Source: Waddlia sp964635295
GTDB taxonomy: Bacteria; Chlamydiota; Chlamydiia; Chlamydiales; Waddliaceae
Direction of reading: 5' to 3'
NCBI GenBank assembly: GCA_964635295.1
Contig: CAZWOB010000016.1
Span: forward strand, 1-39,684
Length of the DNA stretch: 39,684 bases
The stretch's first letter is position 1. The number at the start of each line of letters is the position of its first letter. The translations under genes and the position numbers were made by a program. Shown piece by piece: positions 32,033 to 39,652 of this stretch. The notes under the pieces were generated by a model, which saw nothing but the letters and a program-made list of their open reading frames with translations, was not told the DNA's origin and did no database searches.

Positions 32033-32678
32033 GGCTTTTTGGAAGTCTCTCTATCCTCCCCACTGCCTCCACTGTGAACGCTATCTTCATGACGGCAAAG
32101 TTTTTTGCGGCCAATGTCAATCACTGCTTGAGCTGATCGACCCTCATGGGAGGTGCCGCTACTGTTTTACCGTTGACGGGGTCTTGCCAAAATGGAAAAT
32201 TTGCGGATCTTGTCGAAAGAAACCGCATCCGCTTCAGGGTTATGGAGCGGCGTTTGAGAACTTGGGGCCTGCGCGCGACCTTTTGCAGCAGTTCCGGTCG
32301 GGACGCTCCTACCTGTCCGATAGCTTAGGCAGCTTTCTTTTTTTACAGTTCAACAGATTGGGATGGCCTGTCCCTGATATGATTATTCCTGTAGCGGGAA
32401 GCTTGTCCCAGTGGCTCCATCGAGGCTATCATCCTTCATCTTTGCTTGCCAAAGAGATGGGGGCGTTTCTGAACTGTCATGTTTCAGACAATTTGAGAAG
32501 AAGCTCTTATCATACTGAGGAGCCGCGGTTCAGGTTGAAAAGAACTCAAATCTATCGGGACAAGATCGTCCTTCTCATCGATGATGGGGCCGGCTGCAGC
32601 CGGACAATTGAAGCGGCAGCTCAAGCGGTCCGTTCGGAAATGCCCGCAAAAATCTACGCGATGAGCGTAGCCGGGTAA
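32004..32678 (+). CDS. comF: ComF-like phosphoribosyltransferase-fold protein
   Basis: This is a 224-residue ComF-family protein. The N-terminus has Cys pairs C21/C24, C35/C38, C51/C54 and C67/C70, the zinc-binding module of ComF. The rest follows the phosphoribosyltransferase-like domain, ending in K-I-V-L-L-I-D-D-G-A-G-C-S-R-T (187-201). The D-D pair (193-194) is kept, but the usual V-x-T-T-G-x-T loop after it is replaced by G-A-G-C-S-R-T, so PRPP binding may be lost or altered. ComF acts in DNA uptake and processing in competent bacteria. The start is taken as TTG 32004, which overlaps the previous gene by 29 bases, but it has no clear ribosome-binding site and a later start is possible. 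Confidence 0.78.
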   Translation: MENLIKSLSRAFWKSLYPPHCLHCERYLHDGKVFCGQCQSLLELIDPHGRCRYCFTVDGVLPKWKICGSCRKKPHPLQGYGAAFENLGPARDLLQQFRSGRSYLSDSLGSFLFLQFNRLGWPVPDMIIPVAGSLSQWLHRGYHPSSLLAKEMGAFLNCHVSDNLRRSSYHTEEPRFRLKRTQIYRDKIVLLIDDGAGCSRTIEAAAQAVRSEMPAKIYAMSVAG

Positions 32679-32736
32679 AACCTGCGATTGTGTCCTAATC
32701 TCGTCCATCAAGCGAATTTTAGCAATCCATCTGAGA

Positions 32737-32787
32737 AATTTACCTCCCTCGGTAAGCTCTATGAGCTTACTCTTCGGAACGTAAATT
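32737..32787. repeat. Nested inverted repeat in the comF–bshB1 interval
   Basis: An outer pair AATTTAC (32737-32743) / GTAAATT (32781-32787) encloses an inner 8-bp pair GTAAGCTC (32752-32759) / GAGCTTAC (32763-32770) with a TAT loop, separated by asymmetric internal loops. There is no T-run. The 211-base interval 32679-32889 contains no gene I can support. It may be a structured leader or an interspersed element. Confidence 0.6.
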
Positions 32788-32889
32788 CACATCTGAACCA
32801 CTAAAATCACGTGATGAACAAGATATAGGTCACAATCACAGGTAAAACCTGTTGAATCTATTCACTAAATGCGGAAAAATAAGTGAATT

Positions 32890-33573
32890 ATGGTAGATAT
32901 TCTCGCTCTCGGAGCTCACCCAGATGATGTAGAGTTTGCCTGCGGGGCAATCCTGGCGAAACTGGCAGACGAAGGAAAATCGATCTGCATCGCAGACATG
33001 ACCCTTGGACAGAAGGGGAGCCACGGAACCCCGGAAATCAGGCGGAAGGAAGGGGAGGCTGCGGCGAAAGTGATCGGCGCGGAGCGGGTTTTTCTCGATT
33101 TTATCGATTGCGAGATGACCGATAGCTATGAAGGAAGGCTGAAGCTTGTCAAACTGTTCCGAGAAGTGAAGCCCAAGCTGGTGATCGCTCCGATGTGGAA
33201 GGGGGAACAGAATCATCCGGACCATCTGGCTACCGGCCTTCTTGCGCGGCACGCCTGCCGCTACTCGCGGTTTCGCAATATTCTCCCAGAGCTTCCCATC
33301 CATTGGGTTGAAGGGATCTTACACTATCCGCCCCCGACCACAGAGGCCGTTGACTTTATTGTTGACGTCACGCCCTACATCGATACATGGATGGAAATGA
33401 TCCGTTGCCATGAGTCTCAGTTGAATACGTTCCCTTATGATGAATGGAACCGGCGGATCGCCTCAAAGCTTGGCGTTTTGATCAATGCGGACTATGCCCA
33501 GGGGCTGGTCAAGGGAAACCCGATTGTGATCGATGATCTGATGGCGATCGCCAGGGGAGCGCGGGAAATTTGA
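32890..33573 (+). CDS. bshB1: Bacillithiol biosynthesis deacetylase
   Basis: This zinc-dependent PIG-L-type deacetylase removes acetyl from N-acetylglucosaminyl-malate in the second step of bacillithiol synthesis. The 227-residue protein has the signature A-H-P-D-D (H10, D13) and the second metal motif N-H-P-D-H (H112). G-Q-K-G-S-H-G-T and the C-terminal H-E-S-Q-L segment are also typical of BshB1. It overlaps the TTG start of bshA, the next enzyme, which supports this specific assignment over other LmbE-like deacetylases. The ligase BshC is not in the window. Confidence 0.9.
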   Translation: MVDILALGAHPDDVEFACGAILAKLADEGKSICIADMTLGQKGSHGTPEIRRKEGEAAAKVIGAERVFLDFIDCEMTDSYEGRLKLVKLFREVKPKLVIAPMWKGEQNHPDHLATGLLARHACRYSRFRNILPELPIHWVEGILHYPPPTTEAVDFIVDVTPYIDTWMEMIRCHESQLNTFPYDEWNRRIASKLGVLINADYAQGLVKGNPIVIDDLMAIARGAREI

Positions 33574-34691
33574 AAGTCGGCATTGTGTGTTACCCTTCGA
33601 TGGGAGGAAGCGGAGTGGTCGCAACCGAACTTGGCCATGTGCTAGCTTCCAAGGGGCACGAGGTGCATTTCATCACCTATGAAGTGCCGTTCCGGTTGCG
33701 GATCGATGAAAAAAATGTTTTCTTTCATCAAGTGGAAATCAATCGCTACGATCTATTTAAATATCCCGATTATGCGCTGCCCCTTGCGGTAAAGATCGCC
33801 TCTGTCTCAAAAAAATACAATCTCGACGTGATCCATGCACATTATGCGATCCCTCATGCGACGAGCGCGTTTCTGGCAAAACAGATTCTAGGAACTGTAA
33901 GCCCAAAAGTGATCACGACCTTGCACGGGACTGATATCACTTTGGTCGGGAGAGACCCTGCGTATTTTGAAATCGTGAAATATAGCATCGAGCATAGCGA
34001 TGCTGTCACCTGTGTTTCGGAAAGTTTGAGAAGGGATACTGTTGAATGGTTCGGTATTGAGCGTCCTATTGAAGTGATCCACAATTTTTTCATTCCCAGA
34101 CGGGGCTGCATAGGGAAACAGCCGGTCAGAGAGAACTATGTTTCTGGCGATGAGAAATTGATCATCCATGCATCGAATTTCAGAAGCGTCAAACGACCAG
34201 AAGACGTTGTTCTGGTGTTTCAAAGGATCAGGGAAAAAGTTCCTTCCAAGCTATTGCTGATGGGGTCCGGAGAGGGGATCGAGACTGTGAGGCATCTCGT
34301 TAAGAAGCTACGGCTTGAAAATGAGGTGTTTTTCAAAGGAAAAGAGAGAAATATCGATCCCTATGTTTCCAGCTCTGATCTTTTCCTTTTACCAAGCTCT
34401 CAGGAGAGTTTCGGACTCGCAGCGCTGGAAGCGATGTCTTATGGGGTCCCTGTGATTGCGACAAGGGTTGGCGGTCTTCCAGAGTTGATCGAGCATGGCA
34501 AGTCGGGTTACTTGACACCGGTCGGTCATGTGGAAACGATGGCGGATACGGCAATCGATCTTCTTTCGAACCCTGAGCTCTATCAAAAAATCAGCGAACA
34601 GAGCCAGCAGCGGGCGCGTGAGAAATTTTGTATTTCGGAAATTTATCCTAAGTACATCTCTTTGTACGAGAATGTTCACAAAGAAAACTAG
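33570..34691 (+). CDS. bshA: N-acetylglucosaminyl-L-malate synthase
   Basis: This GT4 glycosyltransferase joins UDP-GlcNAc to L-malate, the first step of bacillithiol synthesis. The 373-residue protein starts K-V-G-I-V-C-Y-P-S-M-G-G-S-G-V-V-A-T-E-L-G, the BshA hallmark, and has F-R-L, H-A-H-Y-A-I-P-H-A and T-L-H-G-T-D-I-T-L-V-G in the N-domain. The GT4 E-x7-E region appears as Q-E-S-F-G-L-A-A-L-E-A in the C-domain. The start is TTG 33570, sharing bases with the bshB1 stop, with AGGGGAG ten bases upstream. It ends 9 bases from the convergent dnaA. Confidence 0.93.
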   Translation: MKVGIVCYPSMGGSGVVATELGHVLASKGHEVHFITYEVPFRLRIDEKNVFFHQVEINRYDLFKYPDYALPLAVKIASVSKKYNLDVIHAHYAIPHATSAFLAKQILGTVSPKVITTLHGTDITLVGRDPAYFEIVKYSIEHSDAVTCVSESLRRDTVEWFGIERPIEVIHNFFIPRRGCIGKQPVRENYVSGDEKLIIHASNFRSVKRPEDVVLVFQRIREKVPSKLLLMGSGEGIETVRHLVKKLRLENEVFFKGKERNIDPYVSSSDLFLLPSSQESFGLAALEAMSYGVPVIATRVGGLPELIEHGKSGYLTPVGHVETMADTAIDLLSNPELYQKISEQSQQRAREKFCISEIYPKYISLYENVHKEN

Positions 34692-34700
34692 GACACAGGT

Positions 34701-36056
34701 TTAAGCGTTGATGTTGCGTTCGACCATGTTGATCTGGCGGCGAAGGATGTCGTTTTCTGCCACCTTTTTTTCAATCGATTTACATGCATGCAAGATTGTT
34801 GAATGTGTCTTTCCGAATGAATCGCTCAGTGTCTGAAGGGTTCCATTGATCATTTTACACGCCAGATACATCGCCACCTGTCGAGGCAGGGCGATCTGCT
34901 TTGTCCGTGAAGATCCCTTTAAATCACTGACCCTTACCTGGAAAACCGCCGCCACACTTTTAAGGATCTCTTCCACAGAGATTTTTGTCTTCGGAGCGTG
35001 ATGAAGCATCTCCCTCAATGTTGACTCCACAAGTTCTTCGGTAATGTTGAGATTGAGAAGCTTGCAATGGGCGCTTAGACGGTTGATCGCCCCTTCCAAT
35101 TGGCGCACGTTGTTATAAATGTGCTCGGCGATGAAAAATGCGACATTGTTTGGGAGGTCCAGGCCCTTTTGCTGCGCTTTATGCTGAAGGATCGCAACGC
35201 GGGTCTCAAGCTCGGGAACGCCGAGCTGGGCGACAAGGCCCCACTCCATTCTGGCAACCATTCGCTCTGAAAGGTTCAGCTGGCTTGGAGGTTTATCACT
35301 TGTGATCACGATCTGCTTGTTTTGATTGATCAGCGTTTCGAACGTGTTGCAGAATTCCTCCTCAAAGTTCAGCCTGTTTTGTAAAAACTGGATGTCGTCG
35401 ACGAGGAGAACGTCGACCTGAGATCTGTAAAACCGCTTCATCTGGTCGACGGATTTGTTACGCAGGCTGTCGACCAGGTCATTGATAAAAGCCTCGGTCG
35501 TGATGCATTGGATCCGCAATTTTTTATTGCGTTCCCTGATATAGTGGCCGATACTGTGAAGAATATGGGTTTTTCCAAGACCTACGCCGCCATGGATAAA
35601 GAGAGGATTGTAGGATTGTCCGGGACGGGCAGCTACTCCCATTGCCGCTGATTTGACGAACTGGTTGGCCGGCCCTTCGATGAACAGCTCAAAGCGGTAA
35701 TTGTGGTTGAGCTTGACATCGTGGCTTTTGAAGGCCTCGGTTTTAGAAGGGGGCAAAGTGGGAATAGCCTCGGAAGCAGCTTTTTTTGCGGTACGTCTGG
35801 CGATGACGAAATGGATTTCAGGTTCTCCCTTGGAGTTGACAGGTAAGAAAGCGCAGAGTTCTGCTTTGTAATTGGTCAAAAGATATTCTTTAACAAAAAT
35901 GTTGGGGATCTCAAGAGTGATCGATTCAGGGGAGGATTCCAGGACTTTGATCGGCTCAAACCAGTTTCCAAACGCAGTGGCGGAGCACTGCTTCTGGACA
36001 TATTCTAAAAATTTTGTCCATTGGTTTGAAGTGTCGCAAGGATTGCAAATTGTCAT
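34701..36056 (-). CDS. dnaA: Chromosomal replication initiator DnaA
   Basis: This AAA+ initiator protein opens the origin. The 451-residue protein has domain I (1-85), a short linker, and the ATPase domain with Walker A G-G-V-G-L-G-K-T (156-163) and Walker B V-L-L-V-D-D-I-Q-F-L. The C-terminal DNA-binding domain has L-K-G-S-S-R-T-K-Q-I-A-L-P-R-Q-V-A-M-Y-L and the helix F-G-K-T-H-S-T-I-L-H-A. Chlamydiae often carry two dnaA paralogues, so this may be one of two. It has no strong ribosome-binding site. The upstream region holds three DnaA-box-like 9-mers. Confidence 0.97.
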   Translation of the reverse strand: MTICNPCDTSNQWTKFLEYVQKQCSATAFGNWFEPIKVLESSPESITLEIPNIFVKEYLLTNYKAELCAFLPVNSKGEPEIHFVIARRTAKKAASEAIPTLPPSKTEAFKSHDVKLNHNYRFELFIEGPANQFVKSAAMGVAARPGQSYNPLFIHGGVGLGKTHILHSIGHYIRERNKKLRIQCITTEAFINDLVDSLRNKSVDQMKRFYRSQVDVLLVDDIQFLQNRLNFEEEFCNTFETLINQNKQIVITSDKPPSQLNLSERMVARMEWGLVAQLGVPELETRVAILQHKAQQKGLDLPNNVAFFIAEHIYNNVRQLEGAINRLSAHCKLLNLNITEELVESTLREMLHHAPKTKISVEEILKSVAAVFQVRVSDLKGSSRTKQIALPRQVAMYLACKMINGTLQTLSDSFGKTHSTILHACKSIEKKVAENDILRRQINMVERNINA

Positions 36057-36432
36057 ATGTTTCGAGCCTTATTAAGTTATGAACAACGTTTCCACAGCCT
36101 ATTCTGGGGCTATTCCAACGTGAAAAGTTATCATGATGAATCGATAGCCTGCAAGCAATTTATCCTCAAAAAATCTTTCCTTTTGATAACTCATTGAGTT
36201 TCAAAAAGTGGAGCCGGAAGAAAAAAAATATCTCGGCCCTTTTGTGCAGTATTAAGTGAAAATGTCTGACTTTCAGTTAGATAGATGATTTCTCTACAAG
36301 AATCCTACCATATAATAAATTGCTTTTCAAAACGTTATACCGAATTCGTCTGATAAATAATGATTGGAAATGTGTTTACGTTGAGGATATGAATCAGCTA
36401 TACTGAGATTCACTGTTACTTTTTTTGGGAAT
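36057..36432. other. Divergent dnaA upstream region with DnaA-box-like 9-mers
   Basis: This is a 376-base, A+T-rich interval with no gene I can support. Against the consensus TTWTNCACA, three 9-mers have one mismatch each: TTATGAACA (36077-36085), GTTTCCACA (36088-36096) and TTATCCTCA (36160-36168). They lie within 112 bases of the dnaA start and could serve autoregulation or an origin. One-mismatch hits are not rare in such DNA. Confidence 0.4.
36375..36404 (+). promoter_or_regulatory. Promoter of the solute-binding-protein operon
   Basis: TTTACG (36375-36380) and TATACT (36399-36404) are 18 bases apart on the plus strand, giving a start near 36411 and a short leader to the ATG at 36433. 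Confidence 0.55.
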
Positions 36433-37254
36433 ATGAACGGCATTAATCGAAAGCTTGTGATCTCTATCGTGGCGGGTCTGTTCGTTGCAGTAGCCCTTGT
36501 ATGGTTGATCTTACGTGCGTTCTCTGGTGGATATACACCAAGCGTTCCTACCTATTACATAGCTCGCGACAGCACCTGGTATCCGATCGACCTAAGAGGT
36601 AAAGAGAAGAACATGGTCGGGTTTGCCAATGACCTGATTCAAGAAATTGCTGATTCGCAGGGATTTAAGGTTCAAGTCTTTGAGGTTGGCCGAAGCGGGC
36701 TTTATGATGGACTTGAAACAGGGCGTTATGAAGGAGTGTTCTCCTCTTTAGACCCGAATCCTGTCAACCGCCAGAAGTATTTGTTCTCTGAACCTTTTTA
36801 CCGTCTTGGCCCGGTGTTGGTTGTTCCCGAAGATTCAAAAGTTTCTACGATGGAAGATCTGAACGGGAAGATTGTGGGAGTCGAAAGCGGTGCGCTTCAG
36901 GTGTTCAATATTACCGAGCCTCCCAATATTGTGATCATTCCTTATGATACCGTTTCCACTGCTCTTGAGAAACTGGACGCGAACGTCATCGACGCCGTGA
37001 TTATGGATGTCCTGAGGGCGTATGTATTTACTGAAGGTTTTTACGCCGGCAGGTTAAAGGTGGCGACATCCCCCTTGACTGACAAAGGGCTTAGGCTTTT
37101 AGGGCGCGACCAGCCGAGCTCTCTTCTTTTGATCAGCCAGTTCAACGAGGGACTGCAAGAATTAATGGAGAGCGGACGTTATTACGAGCTGATAAAAAAA
37201 TGGGGGTTGACTCGAACGGTGTTACCCAAAGATGAGGTGGAGCAGGAAGAATGA
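36433..37254 (+). CDS. Amino-acid-type periplasmic solute-binding protein
   Basis: The 273-residue protein has an N-terminal hydrophobic anchor or signal (about 8-28) and a family 3 extracellular solute-binding domain. Markers are W-Y-P-I-D followed by G-F-A-N-D-L-I-Q-E-I-A, the G-L-Y-D-G-L-E-T-G-R-Y-E-G-V-F-S-S segment, F-S-E-P-F-Y, and D-L-N-G-K-I-V-G-V-E-S-G-A. No ABC permease or ATPase is adjacent, so it may be an orphan receptor or supply a transporter encoded elsewhere. There is no lipobox; the anchor looks uncleaved. It leads an operon with ATGA overlaps to the two following membrane genes. Confidence 0.88.
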   Translation: MNGINRKLVISIVAGLFVAVALVWLILRAFSGGYTPSVPTYYIARDSTWYPIDLRGKEKNMVGFANDLIQEIADSQGFKVQVFEVGRSGLYDGLETGRYEGVFSSLDPNPVNRQKYLFSEPFYRLGPVLVVPEDSKVSTMEDLNGKIVGVESGALQVFNITEPPNIVIIPYDTVSTALEKLDANVIDAVIMDVLRAYVFTEGFYAGRLKVATSPLTDKGLRLLGRDQPSSLLLISQFNEGLQELMESGRYYELIKKWGLTRTVLPKDEVEQEE

Positions 37255-37415
37255 GGTGGACGTTTTTTCAATTCTTTTCAATCGCTGTCTTTTGTCTCTT
37301 TATGTCTGCGACCTTGTTTGTCGCAGTTGTCAGTTTTTCCAGAGAATCCAAAGCTTCCCTGTTGTCCCTTGCAAAAATTAACAAAGTGCGTTTTGAGGAA
37401 ACAGCCTCGCGATGA
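37251..37415 (+). CDS. 54-residue single-pass membrane peptide
   Basis: A short frame is clamped between two ATGA overlaps: its ATG shares bases with the solute-binding-protein stop, and its TGA shares bases with the next ATG. It encodes M-R-W-T-F-F-Q, a single hydrophobic helix (about residues 7-28), then a basic cytoplasmic or periplasmic tail ending E-E-T-A-S-R. The double overlap is strong evidence that it is translated. I do not recognise it; small subunits of respiratory or transport complexes look like this. Confidence 0.72.
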   Translation: MRWTFFQFFSIAVFCLFMSATLFVAVVSFSRESKASLLSLAKINKVRFEETASR

Positions 37416-38092
37416 GCTTGTTTCTGGCAATGCTGCCCGTTTATCTGTTAGGTAATTTACACTGTCTGGGGATGTGCGGACCTCTGGTCATTTTTCTAGG
37501 GAAGCATCCTTACCGCTATGCCTATTTTGTTGGGAGGCTGCTCACTTTTTCCCTCGCAGGACTTGCCGCTGGCGAGCTGGGATCTGTTTTTCATATCTGG
37601 TTGAGAACGTACCATTTATCTTCTCTCGTAAGTATCAGTTTTGGTTTGATCATGGTGTTCTGCGGGGGAGTTGTCCTTGCAGGAAAAGGGGTTCCCGGGA
37701 ATCGATGGATTGGTCAACTCCTGTCGCCGATCAGCAATCGCCTTTCTCTTCTTTTGTTAAAACAGAGTTTTTATGCAACGTTTTTGTTTGGTTGTGCAAC
37801 GATATTGTTGCCATGCGGGCAGACTTTAATCGTATTCTCGGCATGCGCATTATCGCAAAGTGGATCGACAGGTTTGATCAATGGATTTGCATTTGCTTTA
37901 TTGACGACTCCGTCTCTTTGGCTTGCGATGCATGCGTCGCATTTGGTCAGTCGCTGGAAAGAGGCAGGCAATCAAATACTGGGAGCTTGCGCAATGGTGG
38001 TAGGTGCACTTGCTGTCCTGAGAGGAGCGGCAGAGTTGGATTGGATTTCCCATTTCATTCTTAATGAGAGGTTTCATATCGCTCTTTATTGA
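37412..38092 (+). CDS. SafE/TauE-type membrane protein
   Basis: The 226-residue protein has about six hydrophobic helices. The diagnostic L-G-N-L-H-C-L-G-M-C-G-P is at residues 13-24 and a second cysteine motif, L-L-P-C-G-Q-T, begins the second half. This is the 'sulfite exporter TauE/SafE family' related to the DsbD membrane domain. In other bacteria such genes sit beside cytochrome oxidase maturation or copper-handling genes; the H-C-x-G-M-C motif suggests metal or thiol chemistry rather than sulfite export. It is the last gene of its operon, and its end overlaps the convergent oxygenase gene by 7 bases. Confidence 0.85.
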   Translation: MSLFLAMLPVYLLGNLHCLGMCGPLVIFLGKHPYRYAYFVGRLLTFSLAGLAAGELGSVFHIWLRTYHLSSLVSISFGLIMVFCGGVVLAGKGVPGNRWIGQLLSPISNRLSLLLLKQSFYATFLFGCATILLPCGQTLIVFSACALSQSGSTGLINGFAFALLTTPSLWLAMHASHLVSRWKEAGNQILGACAMVVGALAVLRGAAELDWISHFILNERFHIALY

Positions 38093-39201
38093 ACGAATTC
38101 GTTGCTCATCATCTCTCTGACAGTGATGTCCGGATATTGCTTTAAGAATGACTGCTTTCGTTTCGGCGTCATCCCATGTGTGACCACTTGAAGGCACTGC
38201 TCAAAAGGTTTCAGGGAAAAATCGGGGAAATAGTGGCCGAAGAAAGCTGTTGAGTATCTTTCGGCTAGTGTTAGACGTCCGCCTGGATTGATTACGCGGT
38301 GGGTGCGCGCCTTGATCAGTCCTGCTGTCTTATGTTCGACCTGCGTTCCTACAGCGACGATGATGTAGCCGTGAGGCACGATGATCGGCTTCCAGTTTCC
38401 TTGAGATGTCAGTACCTCAAGTCCGGGAATAGAGCCCGGAGGCATTAAGCTGAGTGCATTGCTGTCTTTGTGCGGGGCGGCCCACAGGGCTTCTGCGTGA
38501 TCTGTGGGCTTCAGTGTGGGGTAATGGGTCAGGCGAAGCAAACTGTCCCTGGCGCTTAGCGATTGATCGACTTCTGCGTGGGCGCGTCCAAGATATTCGT
38601 ACAGGACCTTGAGCAGGCTTTTTGTATATTCGAACATATAGGACTGATAATCGCTGATCGTTTTAGCAAATGTTGGAGATGCTTTGACTGGCCATCGATC
38701 GAACCCGATCGGAACATAGTATGATTCTTTGATATCTGCCTGTTTGGCATTGGGGGCGAACTCCATTCCCTGATGAAGGTAGCCCTGAGTTCCAAGATAC
38801 CCTTGCCAGTCCAGGATTTTTTGATCAAACGTTTGGCGGTAATACCCTTTCATCTCCTGATAGACTTTGTCGATCAAGTGGGTGAGAGGCTGCGCGTGAA
38901 TGGCTGCAAAGCCTTCCTGTCTGAGTGCGTCGCCGTACTGTTTGACCAATTGTTTTCTTGCCTCTCCTTTCAATTCGGAAAGCTGGTCGAGATTGATCAG
39001 GGGAATGGTCGCGTCAGAATTGAGGGGCCTTGATTGAGGGGCGACAATGCGGGAAAATTTTGGGGTAATTTTGACCATTTCAATAATGGGATCGTGAAAT
39101 GAGCGCCGCATGCTGTTGCGGATAAAGCCCAGGCCCTTCTTAAAAGAATTGGGGCCGGCTTGAGCTGGCGCATTTCCTGGAGGAGTGTGGTAATTATTCA
39201 T
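38086..39201 (-). CDS. Isopenicillin-N-synthase-type 2OG/Fe(II) oxygenase
   Basis: The 371-residue protein has the double-stranded beta-helix oxygenase motif of the IPNS family. The iron ligands are H244 and D246 in A-P-H-K-D-S-N-A-L-S, and H301 in A-R-T-H-R-V. R315 and S317 in R-Y-S-T-A-F-F would bind the 2-oxoglutarate (or substrate) carboxylate. An N-terminal P-L-I-N-L-D-Q-L segment is also typical. The product is unknown. I start it at ATG 39201, with GAGG nine bases upstream, rather than TTG 39216; it then overlaps the bcp end by 8 bases, so both are read together. Such oxygenases are uncommon in reduced intracellular genomes. Confidence 0.85.
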   Translation of the reverse strand: MNNYHTPPGNAPAQAGPNSFKKGLGFIRNSMRRSFHDPIIEMVKITPKFSRIVAPQSRPLNSDATIPLINLDQLSELKGEARKQLVKQYGDALRQEGFAAIHAQPLTHLIDKVYQEMKGYYRQTFDQKILDWQGYLGTQGYLHQGMEFAPNAKQADIKESYYVPIGFDRWPVKASPTFAKTISDYQSYMFEYTKSLLKVLYEYLGRAHAEVDQSLSARDSLLRLTHYPTLKPTDHAEALWAAPHKDSNALSLMPPGSIPGLEVLTSQGNWKPIIVPHGYIIVAVGTQVEHKTAGLIKARTHRVINPGGRLTLAERYSTAFFGHYFPDFSLKPFEQCLQVVTHGMTPKRKQSFLKQYPDITVREMMSNEFVQ

Positions 39202-39652
39202 TTTGAAGTTCCTCAAGTTTCTTCAAAATTCTCTCAGCGTGCCCCTTCGCGCGGACGTTTTTAAAGGATGCCGCCACTTTGCCTTCCGGATCAATGAGGA
39301 ATGTGCTGCGGATCAGTCCTTCGTACACCTTACCGTAATTCTTTTTTTCCCCCCAAGCGCCGTACGATTGGATGCATGTTTTATCAGTATCGCTTAGCAA
39401 GTCGATCGTCAAGCTGTGTTGATCGATAAATTTTTGATGGGAGGAGACGCTGTCAGGGCTTACTCCTATAATCCTTGCGTTGAGTTTTTCAAAACCTTTC
39501 TTTAAATGGGTGAAATCGCACGCTTCGGTCGTGCAGCCCGGTGTGTTGTCTTTGGGATAGAAATAAAGCACAACCCACTGTCCCTTGAGTGAGTTCAGGG
39601 ATACCGGTTTACCCTCTTGATTTTCCAGAGTGAAGTCGGGGGCTTTTCTCAT
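39194..39652 (-). CDS. bcp: Thioredoxin-dependent peroxiredoxin Bcp
   Basis: It reduces peroxides using thioredoxin. The 152-residue protein has the PrxQ/BCP active site Y-P-K-D-N-T-P-G-C-T-T-E-A-C-D-F, with peroxidatic C40 and resolving C45 five residues later. R-S-T-F-L-I-D-P-E-G-K is the usual C-terminal block. The length is normal. A GGGAG box lies about ten bases before the ATG at 39652. It is the first gene of a pair with the oxygenase; the last 32 bases of the window are its upstream region. Confidence 0.95.
   Translation of the reverse strand: MRKAPDFTLENQEGKPVSLNSLKGQWVVLYFYPKDNTPGCTTEACDFTHLKKGFEKLNARIIGVSPDSVSSHQKFIDQHSLTIDLLSDTDKTCIQSYGAWGEKKNYGKVYEGLIRSTFLIDPEGKVAASFKNVRAKGHAERILKKLEELQNE

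Noticed and set aside
19502..38092. Prophage or integrated element as an explanation for the mixture of metabolic and effector-like genes
   Set aside because: No integrase, attachment repeats or structural phage genes were seen; the housekeeping genes keep a chlamydial-like neighbourhood.
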